Below are positions 19,421 to 29,718 of a stretch of DNA of 64,000 bases, in pieces (the stretch's first letter is position 1; each line of letters begins with the position of its first letter). Source of the DNA: an uncultured Clostridia bacterium. Its GTDB lineage: Bacteria; Bacillota; Clostridia; Oscillospirales; Ruminococcaceae. Made by a program: the position numbers and the translations under genes. Under the pieces are notes generated by a model. That model did not search any database. It was given only the letters and a program-made list of their open reading frames with translations, and was not told the DNA's origin. The stretch is taken from positions 177,156 to 241,155 of the forward strand of contig CANRAO010000002.1 in the NCBI GenBank assembly GCA_947628615.1. Reading direction: 5' to 3'.

Positions 19421-20224
19421 ATGAAATCTAAAATACTAGCTGTTCCATATATTATATGGATGATAATATTTACAGTTATACCGCTGGGTCTTGTGATTTT
19501 CTTTGCATTCACTACCCAAAGCGGAGAGTTCACATTTTCAAATATCGTTGCCATGAACGACTATCTGGACGTTTTATTCCGTTCAATTGAATTTTCGGTT
19601 ATTGCAACGATAATATGCCTTATACTCGGACTTCCCGTTGCCTATTTAATATCACGGCTTGCAAGAGGAAAACAAGGGACTATGCTTATGATAGTCATAC
19701 TTCCAATGTGGATAAACTTTTTGCTCAGGACTTACGCATGGATGACTCTGCTCGAAGAAAACGGTATTATAAACCGTTTTTTAGGACTTTTCCATCTTGG
19801 TCCGTTTAATCTGATAAACAATTCAGGAGCAGTCGTTTTAGGAATGATATACAACTATATTCCTTTTATGATCCTGCCTCTATATTCGGTTATGACTAAG
19901 ATTGACGAAAGTGTGATAGAAGCTGCTCAGGATCTGGGCTGTTCAGGCTTTCAGATAATAACAAAAATCATTCTTCCCCTTTCAAAGCAGGGAATATCAA
20001 CAGGAATTATTACCGTATTTGTTCCGTCGGTATCAACATTTATAATATCTAGAATGCTCGGCGGCGGAACAAACGATTTGATAGGAGATATTATTGAGTC
20101 GCAGTTCTTGGGTAATTCATATAATCCGCATTTAGGCTCTGCGATGTCGCTTGTTCTTATGGTAATAGTTTTACTTATTATGAGTCTGTTCAATCAGTTC
20201 GGAAGTGAGGAGGCTGTTATTTAA
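19421..20224 (+). CDS. potB: Spermidine/putrescine ABC transporter permease
   Basis: A 267-residue permease with six hydrophobic segments and the EAA loop (EAAQDLGCSGFQIITKIILPLS) that contacts PotA. It pairs with PotC. The ATG at 19421 is the first good start, but the only strong ribosome site (AAAGGAGG, 19384-19391) is 29 bases upstream. An in-frame CTG at 19403 lies 11 bases from it, so the true start may be CTG, which would add six residues. potC overlaps the stop by one base. Confidence 0.93.
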   Translation: MKSKILAVPYIIWMIIFTVIPLGLVIFFAFTTQSGEFTFSNIVAMNDYLDVLFRSIEFSVIATIICLILGLPVAYLISRLARGKQGTMLMIVILPMWINFLLRTYAWMTLLEENGIINRFLGLFHLGPFNLINNSGAVVLGMIYNYIPFMILPLYSVMTKIDESVIEAAQDLGCSGFQIITKIILPLSKQGISTGIITVFVPSVSTFIISRMLGGGTNDLIGDIIESQFLGNSYNPHLGSAMSLVLMVIVLLIMSLFNQFGSEEAVI

Positions 20225-21039
20225 TGAATAAAATTCTTTCAAGAGCAATAACCGCCTTTGTTATAGTTTTTCTGTATATTCCGATTTTGGTGCTTATAGT
20301 GTTCTCGTTCAACGAATCAAAATCTAGGGCGAATTTTACAGGTTTCAGTCTTAGGTGGTATGAAAAGCTGTTTCATAATGAAGCTATTCTTTCAGCTCTT
20401 TTTAATACGATAATCATTGCCCTTATATCTTCGCTGATAGCAACAGTTATAGGAACAGCAGCGGCTATAGGTATAAACCGAATGAGACCTATTACCAAGT
20501 CAACTATAATGAATGTAACCTATATTCCTATAATCAACCCTGAAATTATAACAGGCGTCTCGCTCATGCTTTTATTCAGAGCATTTACTGTATATTCGGG
20601 ATTTGAATTCGGGTTTGTATCGCTGGTTCTTGCACATATTACCTTTAACATTCCTTATATCATTTACAGCATCATACCAAAGCTGAGACAGATGAATCCA
20701 AATTTAGTTGAGGCGGCACAGGATTTAGGATGCAATCCCACACAAGCATTCTTTAAGATAACGATCCCCGAAATAATGCCGGGCGTGTTATCAGGGTTTT
20801 TAATGGCTATCACCTACTCTATCGACGACTTTGTTATAAGCTATTTCAACTCGGGAACTACTATTGAAACTCTGCCAATAACCATTTATTCTATGACCAG
20901 AAAAAAAGTATCACCTGAAATAAATGCACTTTCAACTATTATATTTATAGTGATTCTTGCAGTTTTAATAATTAAAAATGCCATATCAAACTATAAGCTT
21001 AGAAAACAACGACTGGAATACTTAGCGTCAAAATCATAA
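20224..21039 (+). CDS. potC: Spermidine/putrescine ABC transporter permease
   Basis: A 271-residue permease with six membrane segments and its own EAA loop (EAAQDLGCNPTQAFFKITIPE). It begins at an ATG sharing one base with the potB stop (TAATG), so translation is coupled and the two are made in equal amounts. The segment TYSIDDFVISYFNSG is typical of PotC. Confidence 0.94.
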   Translation: MNKILSRAITAFVIVFLYIPILVLIVFSFNESKSRANFTGFSLRWYEKLFHNEAILSALFNTIIIALISSLIATVIGTAAAIGINRMRPITKSTIMNVTYIPIINPEIITGVSLMLLFRAFTVYSGFEFGFVSLVLAHITFNIPYIIYSIIPKLRQMNPNLVEAAQDLGCNPTQAFFKITIPEIMPGVLSGFLMAITYSIDDFVISYFNSGTTIETLPITIYSMTRKKVSPEINALSTIIFIVILAVLIIKNAISNYKLRKQRLEYLASKS

Positions 21040-21055
21040 TTTTGTTAAGTTTACT

Positions 21056-21084
21056 TTGATAATTTTCTAAAATTGTGTTATACT
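21056..21084 (+). promoter_or_regulatory. Promoter-like sequence before potD
   Basis: TTGATA (21056-21061) and TATACT (21079-21084) are 17 bp apart in the 62-bp potC-potD spacer. The predicted start near 21091 would fall inside the AAAGGAG ribosome site (21088-21094), so the transcript would have a truncated site. It could boost potD over the permeases, or be fortuitous. Confidence 0.45.
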
Positions 21085-21101
21085 GACAAAGGAGCTTGTA
21101 A

Positions 21102-22460
21102 ATGAAAAAAAACTTTGTTATTTTTATTACATTGTTGCTTATGATGCTTACCGGCTGTACGATAAACAGCCAGTCAGAAAATAATTTGCCGGCAGAAAGC
21201 GATGCCCAAAGTCAGCTTTCCTCAAGTGAAGTCAGCGAGAAAAGTGAAACAGTTAATACTCAGTCAGCAAAAAGCATCAGCCGTGATGATGTTAATATGG
21301 ATACCATTTTGACAAAGCTGGATAAAAACCTGCTGTCAAACTATGACTATTCCCGCCTAAAGAACAAAAATATAACCCTTAATGTGTGTAACTGGGGCGA
21401 ATATATGGCGGTAAATCAGGACGAGTATTTTGATGTAAATAATGAGTTTGAAAAGCTCACCGGCATCAAGGTAAATTATAAGACCTTTGCAACCAATGAA
21501 GAGCTATACTCAAAGCTGAAAAGCGGAGGCGGGGATTATGATGTAGTTATCCCCTCTGATTATATGATCTCAAAAATGATAAAAGAGGGTCTTATTCAGA
21601 AGCTGGATTACAGCAATATTCCGAATTTCAGTTATATTGACAAAAAGTTTGTAGGTCTTGAATATGACCCTGAGAATGAATACTCTGTTCCCTACACATG
21701 GGGAATAGTATGTATCGTCTACAATAAGAAAATGGTAAAAAAAGAGATAACAGGCTGGTGCGATCTGTGGGACGAGGCTAATGACAATAACATTCTTATG
21801 TTCAACAATCCCCGTGACGCTTTTGGAATTGCGCTTACCTATCTTGGTTATTCTCAGAATACTGAAAACAAAAAAGAGCTTGAAGAAGCGGCAAGCACTC
21901 TGAAACAGCAAAAAAATCTTGTACAAGCATATGTTATGGACGAGATTTTTGATAAAATCGGCGGCGAGTCTTCGGCAATAGCACCTTATTATGCTGGCGA
22001 CGTTCAGACAATGATAGATGAAAATCCTAATCTTGACTTTTGTATACCAAAAGAAGGCACTAACAAGTTCGTCGACGCAGCTTGTATACCGACAGCCGCT
22101 AAAAATAAAGAAGCTGCTGAAATGTATATCAATTTTTTAAATGAAATTCAGGTAGCTTATGCAAACTGCGACTATCTATGCTATTCAACTCCGCACACAG
22201 GCGTTTACAGTCTTTTCGACGATGAAATAAAAGCAAATCCGCTTCGCTGTCCGCCTGACGATTATCTTAACGAAAAAACAGAAGTGTTCATAAATCTTTC
22301 TGACGAGACTAACGCATATACTCAAGAGCTTTGGAATCAGATAAAAATCGAGAAATCAAAATCGCCTTGGCTTGTACCGGCATTTCTTTTGATTTCTATT
22401 GCCCTTACATTTTTCCTGAATATAAGACGTTCAAGAAAGAAAAAGCAGGATATATTTTAA
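21102..22460 (+). CDS. potD: Spermidine/putrescine-binding lipoprotein, C-terminally anchored
   Basis: The 452-residue binding protein has a lipoprotein signal with lipobox LTGC (acylated Cys19), then a serine/glutamate-rich linker of about 75 residues, then the PotD fold (LNVCNWGEYM, DVVIPSDYM, YSVPYTWGI). It captures polyamine outside the cell for PotABC. Unusually, residues about 425-445 form an additional hydrophobic segment followed by RRSRKKKQ, which would place a second anchor at the C-terminus. Start is an ATG 7 bases after AAAGGAG. Confidence 0.93.
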   Translation: MKKNFVIFITLLLMMLTGCTINSQSENNLPAESDAQSQLSSSEVSEKSETVNTQSAKSISRDDVNMDTILTKLDKNLLSNYDYSRLKNKNITLNVCNWGEYMAVNQDEYFDVNNEFEKLTGIKVNYKTFATNEELYSKLKSGGGDYDVVIPSDYMISKMIKEGLIQKLDYSNIPNFSYIDKKFVGLEYDPENEYSVPYTWGIVCIVYNKKMVKKEITGWCDLWDEANDNNILMFNNPRDAFGIALTYLGYSQNTENKKELEEAASTLKQQKNLVQAYVMDEIFDKIGGESSAIAPYYAGDVQTMIDENPNLDFCIPKEGTNKFVDAACIPTAAKNKEAAEMYINFLNEIQVAYANCDYLCYSTPHTGVYSLFDDEIKANPLRCPPDDYLNEKTEVFINLSDETNAYTQELWNQIKIEKSKSPWLVPAFLLISIALTFFLNIRRSRKKKQDIF

Positions 22461-22483
22461 ATTTATATATAAGGAGATTTTTT

Positions 22484-23641
22484 ATGACAAGCAATACTAA
22501 CGGTGTTTTATTTGAACCGCAAACACAGGTTGGACCTTTAGGGATCATCGGAATGAACGGCACTCAGGAGATTTGCGCTAAAATCGACGGCTACCTTACA
22601 AAATGGGCGGCAGAAAGCGGAATTCTCAAAGACAGCTATCTGATTGAAGTTGACTGTCCTAGATTCGCATCAGGTGACGGAAAAGGTATTATAAAATCTA
22701 CCGTTCGGGGCGATGACCTGTTCATTATCTGCGATGTGGGAAACTACAACTGCACATACGATTATTTCGGAATGAAGAACCATATGTCTCCAGACGACCA
22801 CTATCAGGACTTAAAGAGAATCATTCAGGCTGCCGGCGGAAAAGCACATAGAATCAATGTTATTATGCCTATTCTCTACGGCGGAAGACAGCACAGAAGA
22901 AGCTATCGTGAATCTTTAGACTGTGCAGTTGCTCTTCAGGAGCTTGAGGCTATGGGCGTTTCAAATATTCTCACCTTTGACGCACACGACCCCCGAGTAC
23001 AGAACGCAGTTCCGCTGATGGGCTTTGACAATATAATTCCGTCGTATCAGGTGTTAAAGGCGATGTTCAGAAACCTTGACGACATAGTCATTGACAAAGA
23101 CCACTTTATGATCATATCACCGGACGAGGGCGCTATTAACAGAAATATGTATTATGCTTCAGTTTTAAGCGTTAATCTCGGGCTGTTCTATAAACGGCGT
23201 GATTATTCGACTGTTGTAAACGGAAGAAACCCAATTGTTGCTCACGAATATCTGGGTAACGACGTCGAGGGCAAAGACGTTTTCGTAGCAGACGACATTA
23301 TATCTTCGGGTGAGTCTGTACTCGACCTCGCCTACGAACTAAAAAAGAGAAAGGCTAGAAAAATATACGCTTACGCTACCTATGCGATATTTACAAACGG
23401 TCTTGAAAAATTCGACACGGCTGTTAAAGACGGCATAATTGACGGAGTTTTCGGTTCTAATCTTACCTATCGCTCTCCTGAGCTTTTAAGCAGAGACTGG
23501 TTTTATGAGGTTGATGTTTCAAAGTATATTGCATACTTCATAGCTTCGTTAAATCACGATTTATCAATTTCATCTATAATTGACCCTCACGAAAAAATAA
23601 AAAATCTTCTTAAAGAACACAAACATTTGACTGTCAGATAA
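22484..23641 (+). CDS. prs: Ribose-phosphate pyrophosphokinase, long form
   Basis: PRPP synthetase makes the activated ribose for purines, pyrimidines, NAD, histidine and tryptophan. The 385-residue protein shows the ATP-site segment GGRQHRRSYRESL, the metal/flag region FDAHDPRVQNAV, and the PRPP loop DVFVADDIISSGES. It is about 70 residues longer than the common 315-residue enzyme, the excess being at the N-terminus and in loops. I start at the ATG after AAGGAG (22484), because the upstream in-frame extension overlaps potD and has no ribosome site. It follows potD by 23 bp. Confidence 0.9.
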   Translation: MTSNTNGVLFEPQTQVGPLGIIGMNGTQEICAKIDGYLTKWAAESGILKDSYLIEVDCPRFASGDGKGIIKSTVRGDDLFIICDVGNYNCTYDYFGMKNHMSPDDHYQDLKRIIQAAGGKAHRINVIMPILYGGRQHRRSYRESLDCAVALQELEAMGVSNILTFDAHDPRVQNAVPLMGFDNIIPSYQVLKAMFRNLDDIVIDKDHFMIISPDEGAINRNMYYASVLSVNLGLFYKRRDYSTVVNGRNPIVAHEYLGNDVEGKDVFVADDIISSGESVLDLAYELKKRKARKIYAYATYAIFTNGLEKFDTAVKDGIIDGVFGSNLTYRSPELLSRDWFYEVDVSKYIAYFIASLNHDLSISSIIDPHEKIKNLLKEHKHLTVR

Positions 23642-23647
23642 AAATAT

Positions 23648-23681
23648 AAGGTGTACATCTAATTTTGATGTACACCTTTTT
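23648..23681. terminator. Bidirectional terminator between prs and HAD gene
   Basis: A 12-bp perfect stem (AAGGTGTACATC at 23648-23659 and its complement at 23667-23678) has a 7-base loop, with T-run on the plus strand and A-run upstream that serves the minus strand. It lies between convergent genes. Confidence 0.9.
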
Positions 23682-23689
23682 AATTCTCA

Positions 23690-24454
23690 CTATAAAATAA
23701 TTTTTTCCAAATACTTTGCCGCTCCGTCATTGTCGTTATTTTCTGTTACATCATCGGCAGCTGATTTAACCTCCTCAATAGCATTACCCATAGCTATACC
23801 TTTACCGCAGCATTTCAACATTTCCAAATCAACATAATCGTCTCCGAACGCAATAATATCATTTGGCGAAATTGACAGCGTTTTTTCAATTGCCTCTATC
23901 GCACTTTCCTTAGACGCACCCTGCTTTGAATACTTATACCAATCAACATCTGAAAATTTTGTAAAAGTACAATTTTCCACACTTTTCGCAATCTTTTGAG
24001 CCTTTGAATAATCGTTTGTTTGTATACATATTTTCAAAGAGCTTTCGCAAAAATCAGTATAATCTGTATGAATGATTTCTCCCCAATCCGAATAATTCGG
24101 ATTGATTTTATAATTCCAATAATGACCGTTTAATGTATCAACTGTAATTTCACACTCGTTATCAGTAACGGATAAAGCAGTTTTAATAAGCGTTTTTGTT
24201 TCCGATTCGGAAAACATACAAGTATAAATTATATTCTCCTTATATGTAACTAAAGCACCTCCGCTTGAGATGATAATTTCGGGCTTTATCTGTTCTATAA
24301 ATTGTTTTGCATTGCTTTCACCACGAGCAGTAGAAAAACCTATCATCATTCCTTTTTGCCTGCAAATATCAAGCATTTTAACGCTATACTCAGAAATAGT
24401 TTTATCACTTCTAAGCAGCGTTCCGTCTAAATCAAGCAAAATTAACTTATACAT
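23690..24454 (-). CDS. Cof-type HAD-family sugar-phosphate/FMN phosphatase
   Basis: A 254-residue HAD hydrolase with the nucleophile motif DLDGTLLRSD near the N-terminus, a middle cap (type IIB), and the C-terminal metal motif AFGDDYVDLEML. Such enzymes dephosphorylate small phosphates in the cytoplasm; the substrate cannot be told from sequence. The ATG at 24454 follows AAAGGCGG; an in-frame TTG five codons earlier overlaps that site. It is 35 bp behind tadA and probably in one transcript with it. Confidence 0.9.
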   Translation of the reverse strand: MYKLILLDLDGTLLRSDKTISEYSVKMLDICRQKGMMIGFSTARGESNAKQFIEQIKPEIIISSGGALVTYKENIIYTCMFSESETKTLIKTALSVTDNECEITVDTLNGHYWNYKINPNYSDWGEIIHTDYTDFCESSLKICIQTNDYSKAQKIAKSVENCTFTKFSDVDWYKYSKQGASKESAIEAIEKTLSISPNDIIAFGDDYVDLEMLKCCGKGIAMGNAIEEVKSAADDVTENNDNDGAAKYLEKIIL

Positions 24455-24489
24455 TTTACCGCCTTTCAAATAAATAAAAAACTATATTA

Positions 24490-24954
24490 CTACGAATTTT
24501 CTTTATCCCTCAACCGCCTAAAAAAATCCTTTATTATATCAGAACATTCATCAAGTAAAATTCCGCTTTCAACCTTCGGACAATGATTAAACCTTCCGTC
24601 GAACAGATTTATTGTAGAACCCACAGCCCCGAATCTATGGTCGAATGCTCCGATATAAACCTTTTCTATACGACTGTTTATAATTGCCCCTGCACACATA
24701 GCACAAGGCTCAAGTGTAACATATATATCGCAGCCTATAAGTCTCCAGCCTCCAAGATTTTTGCTTGCCTCGTTAATGGCAATTATCTCAGCGTGTGCAA
24801 GCGGAGATTTATCTGTTTCACGGCGATTATAGCCTTCTCCTATTATTTCTCCTGTTTTGTTATTCACAACAACTGCCCCTACAGGAACTTCTCCGATCTC
24901 TGCCGCTTTAGTTGCAAGCTCCAACGCTCTGTTCATATAAAAGATTTTATCCAT
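24490..24954 (-). CDS. tadA: tRNA-specific adenosine deaminase
   Basis: TadA converts A34 to inosine in the tRNA-Arg anticodon. The 154-residue protein has the zinc/catalytic motif HAEIIAI and the second zinc motif PCAMCAGAI, in standard spacing for the deaminase fold. A general cytidine deaminase or guanine deaminase is less likely because of the TLEPCAMC context and length. It starts at an ATG after CGGAGAAG, with its own promoter upstream. Confidence 0.94.
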   Translation of the reverse strand: MDKIFYMNRALELATKAAEIGEVPVGAVVVNNKTGEIIGEGYNRRETDKSPLAHAEIIAINEASKNLGGWRLIGCDIYVTLEPCAMCAGAIINSRIEKVYIGAFDHRFGAVGSTINLFDGRFNHCPKVESGILLDECSDIIKDFFRRLRDKENS

Positions 24955-24985
24955 TTTACTTCTCCGATCAGTTATTTATTGATTT

Positions 24986-25014
24986 ATTGTACCATACAAA
25001 ATAAAAGCTGTAAA
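24986..25014 (-). promoter_or_regulatory. Sigma-A-type promoter for tadA
   Basis: On the minus strand TTTACA (25009-25014) and TACAAT (24986-24991) are 17 bp apart. The promoter starts right after the tuf terminator, so tadA and the HAD gene form a separate unit. Confidence 0.72.
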
Positions 25015-25016
25015 CA

Positions 25017-25046
25017 AAAAGCCATCGGAAAGTTCCGATGGCTTTT
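25017..25046 (-). terminator. Terminator after tuf
   Basis: A 14-bp perfect stem, AAAAGCCATCGGAA (25017-25030) with its complement (25033-25046), has a tight 2-base loop. Read on the minus strand it ends in a short T-run 15 bp after the tuf stop. Confidence 0.9.
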
Positions 25047-25061
25047 ATATTTATACGTTAA

Positions 25062-26261
25062 TTACTTTTCGATAGATGTAACAACGCCTGAACCTACTGT
25101 TCTGCCGCCCTCACGGATAGCAAAACGAAGTCCTTCTTCAATAGCGATTGGAGTGATAAGTTCAACGCCGATCTCTACGTTATCGCCAGGCATACACATT
25201 TCCTTGTCAGCAGGAAGTGTGATAACGCCGGTAACGTCAGTTGTTCTGAAATAGAACTGAGGTCTGTAGTTGTTAAAGAAAGGTGTATGACGTCCGCCTT
25301 CATCCTTCTTCAATACGTAAACCTGACCCTTAAACTTTGTCTCCGGGTGAATTGAGTTAGGTGCACAGAGAACCTGACCTCTTTCGATGTCCTCTCTCTG
25401 AACTCCACGTAGAAGAGCACCGATGTTATCTCCAGCCTCAGCGTAGTCAAGAATCTTTCTGAACATCTCGATACCTGTTACAACTGTCTTAGCTCTTTCC
25501 TCTGTCAAACCGATGATTTCAACTTCGTCGCCGGTTGTAAGTCTTCCTCTTTCTACTCTACCAGTAGCAACTGTTCCACGTCCTGTGATTGTGAAAACGT
25601 CCTCAACAGGCATAAGGAACGGCTGGTCAGAAGCTCTTTCAGGAGTTGGAATATACTCGTCAACTGCATCCATAAGCTCAAGAATAGGAGCGTATGCAGG
25701 ATCATTAATATCGTCCGGAGCCTCTAATGCTTTAAGAGCTGAACCCTTGATGATCGGAATATCATCACCCGGGAATTCATACTCGTTAAGAGTCTCTCTG
25801 ATGTCCATTTCAACCAGCTCAAGAAGCTCTGGGTCGTCAACCTGGTCAGCCTTGTTCATAAATACTACGATATATGGAACTCCAACCTGACGAGCAAGAA
25901 GCAAGTGCTCTTTTGTCTGAGCCATAGGTCCGTCTGATGAAGCTACAACGAGGATAGCTCCGTCCATCTGAGCAGCACCTGTGATCATGTTCTTTACATA
26001 GTCAGCGTGTCCCGGGCAGTCAACGTGTGCATAGTGACGCTTATCTGTTTCATACTCAACGTGAGCTGTGTTGATTGTGATTCCACGCTCTCTCTCCTCA
26101 GGAGCGCCGTCGATCTTATCATAAGCCTCAAACTGTGCAAGACCCTTTAAATGAAGTGCCTTTGTGATTGCTGCTGTTAAAGTTGTTTTACCATGGTCAA
26201 CGTGTCCAATAGTACCAATGTTGACATGGGGTTTAGTTCTTTCAAATTTTTCCTTTGCCAT
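25062..26261 (-). CDS. tuf: Elongation factor Tu
   Basis: The 399-residue GTPase delivers aminoacyl-tRNA to the ribosome. G motifs are complete: GHVDHGKTT, the switch I region [21 protein letters not shown] and NKAD. Domains II and III follow at normal length. Codon choice is strongly biased, as for highly expressed genes. It has its own promoter in the 123-bp gap after fusA, so it can be made in excess over EF-G. Confidence 0.99.
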   Translation of the reverse strand: MAKEKFERTKPHVNIGTIGHVDHGKTTLTAAITKALHLKGLAQFEAYDKIDGAPEERERGITINTAHVEYETDKRHYAHVDCPGHADYVKNMITGAAQMDGAILVVASSDGPMAQTKEHLLLARQVGVPYIVVFMNKADQVDDPELLELVEMDIRETLNEYEFPGDDIPIIKGSALKALEAPDDINDPAYAPILELMDAVDEYIPTPERASDQPFLMPVEDVFTITGRGTVATGRVERGRLTTGDEVEIIGLTEERAKTVVTGIEMFRKILDYAEAGDNIGALLRGVQREDIERGQVLCAPNSIHPETKFKGQVYVLKKDEGGRHTPFFNNYRPQFYFRTTDVTGVITLPADKEMCMPGDNVEIGVELITPIAIEEGLRFAIREGGRTVGSGVVTSIEK

Positions 26262-26320
26262 TTGGATTTCCTCCCTTAAAAATAAATTGATATTTTTTAC
26301 TTTTTAAAAGTTACAAAAGT

Positions 26321-26349
26321 ATTATACCCTACTTCCCCAAGAATTTCAA
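26321..26349 (-). promoter_or_regulatory. Sigma-A-type promoter for tuf
   Basis: On the minus strand TTGAAA (26344-26349) and TATAAT (26321-26326) are 17 bp apart, with a start near 26314 and a leader of about 50 bases ending in GGGAGGAAA. Confidence 0.82.
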
Positions 26350-26384
26350 GTCTTTTTACGTATTTTTTTATCTAAATACATATT

Positions 26385-28469
<2,085 letters not shown>

Positions 28470-28487
28470 AAAATCCTCCTATTAATA

Positions 28488-28958
28488 TTACCAACGATAG
28501 TGAGCGAAAGCCTTGTTTGCTTCTGCCATTTTGTGCGTATCGTCTTTCTTCTTGCAAGCTCCTCCAACGCCGTTTACTGCGTCCATAATCTCTGCTGCAA
28601 GCTTTTCCTTCATAGTTTTTTCATGTCTTGCTCTAGCATAGTTTGTCAGCCATCTAAGCCCCAGTGTCTGACGTCTTTCCGGACGTACCTCCATAGGCAC
28701 CTGATATGTCGAACCTCCGACACGGCGAGCCTTTACCTCAAGGCTTGGCATAATATTTTCCATAGCCTGCTCGAAAGCCTCTAATGCAGGCTTTCCTGTT
28801 TTTTCTTCTACAATTTCAAATGCTCCGTATACTATCTTCTGAGCAACACCCTTCTTACCGTCAAGCATTACGTTGTTGATAAGACGTGTTACCAGCTTTG
28901 ATTTGTATATCGGGTCTTGCAAAACATCTCTTTTTGCAACTTTACCTCTTCTTGGCAC
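28488..28958 (-). CDS. rpsG: 30S ribosomal protein S7
   Basis: S7 nucleates assembly of the 30S head and lines the E site. The 156-residue protein has the family pattern ([31 protein letters not shown]). I use the GTG at 28958, seven bases after GGAGGG, which gives the usual MPRRG start. An ATG six codons upstream overlaps that ribosome site and would add MKEGII, so it is unlikely. Confidence 0.97.
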   Translation of the reverse strand: MPRRGKVAKRDVLQDPIYKSKLVTRLINNVMLDGKKGVAQKIVYGAFEIVEEKTGKPALEAFEQAMENIMPSLEVKARRVGGSTYQVPMEVRPERRQTLGLRWLTNYARARHEKTMKEKLAAEIMDAVNGVGGACKKKDDTHKMAEANKAFAHYRW

Positions 28959-28991
28959 TATAATTCCCTCCTTCATAGAATGATATCATAG

Positions 28992-29043
28992 GTACTCGCT
29001 CTGCGGTCTTGACCGCAGCCCCGTCAGTCCAATGCAGAGGTAC
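28992..29043 (-). promoter_or_regulatory. Structured rpsL-rpsG intercistronic leader
   Basis: The 125-bp gap holds a perfect 8-bp hairpin (29001-29008 with 29011-29018). An alternative stem pairs 28992-29004 (GGTAC, 3-base bulge, CTCTGC) with GCAGAGGTAC at 29034-29043. The two stems share bases 29001-29004 and so compete. In E. coli S7 represses the str operon by binding the rpsL-rpsG spacer; a similar role here is inference. Confidence 0.5.
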
Positions 29044-29101
29044 TATATATATAATACTCCACATTAACTGTGGTTATTGAGTTTTACCTTAATTTTCAGG
29101 C

Positions 29102-29518
29102 TTATTTGCCCTTTGGTCTCTTCGCACCGTACTTTGAACGGGCTTGCATTCTTCCTGTTACGCCTTGAGCGTCAAGAGTTCCTCTGATGATGTGATAACG
29201 CACACCCGGAAGGTCTCTAACTCTTCCGCCTCTGATCATAACAACGCTGTGCTCCTGAAGATTATGACCAACGCCCGGAATGTATGCAGTAACTTCCTGA
29301 CCGTTTGTGAGCTTTACTCTGGCAATCTTTCTCATAGCTGAATTAGGCTTCCTAGGTGTAGCTGTTTTAACTGCTGTACAAACGCCGCGTTTTTGCGGAC
29401 AGCTCTGGTCAATTACAGCCTTCTTTTGAGCGTTAAAGCCCTTTTGAAGAGCAGGCGCAGTTGACTTTGACGTAGACATTTTTCTTCCGCTTCTTACTAA
29501 CTGATTAAATGTAGGCAT
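29102..29518 (-). CDS. rpsL: 30S ribosomal protein S12
   Basis: S12 sits at the decoding centre. The 138-residue protein has the Firmicutes-type N-terminal insertion and the conserved [12 protein letters not shown] and GHNLQEHS segments. At the two lysines whose change to arginine gives streptomycin resistance in E. coli and Mycobacterium (Lys43 and Lys88 counting Met), this protein has Arg56 ([10 protein letters not shown]) and Arg101 (GGRVRDLPG). First gene of rpsL-rpsG-fusA, behind a consensus promoter. Confidence 0.98.
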   Translation of the reverse strand: MPTFNQLVRSGRKMSTSKSTAPALQKGFNAQKKAVIDQSCPQKRGVCTAVKTATPRKPNSAMRKIARVKLTNGQEVTAYIPGVGHNLQEHSVVMIRGGRVRDLPGVRYHIIRGTLDAQGVTGRMQARSKYGAKRPKGK

Positions 29519-29574
29519 CTTCTCTCTCCTTTCCTAAAATCTTCCGCAGACCATACGAGGTCAGCATAAGAAAC

Positions 29575-29603
29575 ATTATATACTTAATAATTTCATTTGT
29601 CAA
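29575..29603 (-). promoter_or_regulatory. Consensus sigma-A promoter for rpsL operon
   Basis: On the minus strand TTGACA (29598-29603) and TATAAT (29575-29580) match consensus fully with a 17-bp spacer. The leader contains a small hairpin (GACC/GGTC near 29551-29564) before AGGAAAGGAGAG. Confidence 0.9.
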
Positions 29604-29682
29604 GCATTTATATAGAAAAATGATGATAATTTTCCAATGGCGTAGTTTTCATTTGCAAAAATAGTTAGCGAATTGATAAAAT

Positions 29683-29708
29683 AGAACAGCCCTTTTAAGA
29701 GCTGTTCT
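29683..29708 (-). terminator. Terminator after rpoC
   Basis: A 12-bp stem with one mismatch, AGAACAGCCCTT (29683-29694) and AAGAGCTGTTCT (29697-29708), is followed on the minus strand by TATTTTAT. It separates rpoBC from the rpsL operon. Confidence 0.82.
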
Positions 29709-29718
29709 GAAATTTTTA

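Noticed and set aside
22331..22483. N-terminal extension of the PRPP synthetase
   Set aside because: It overlaps potD in another frame and lacks a ribosome site; the ATG at 22484 has AAGGAG at proper distance.
24583..25254. A 223-codon plus-strand frame across tadA and the end of tuf
   Set aside because: It is the complement of two certain genes, runs through the tuf terminator, and shows no family pattern.
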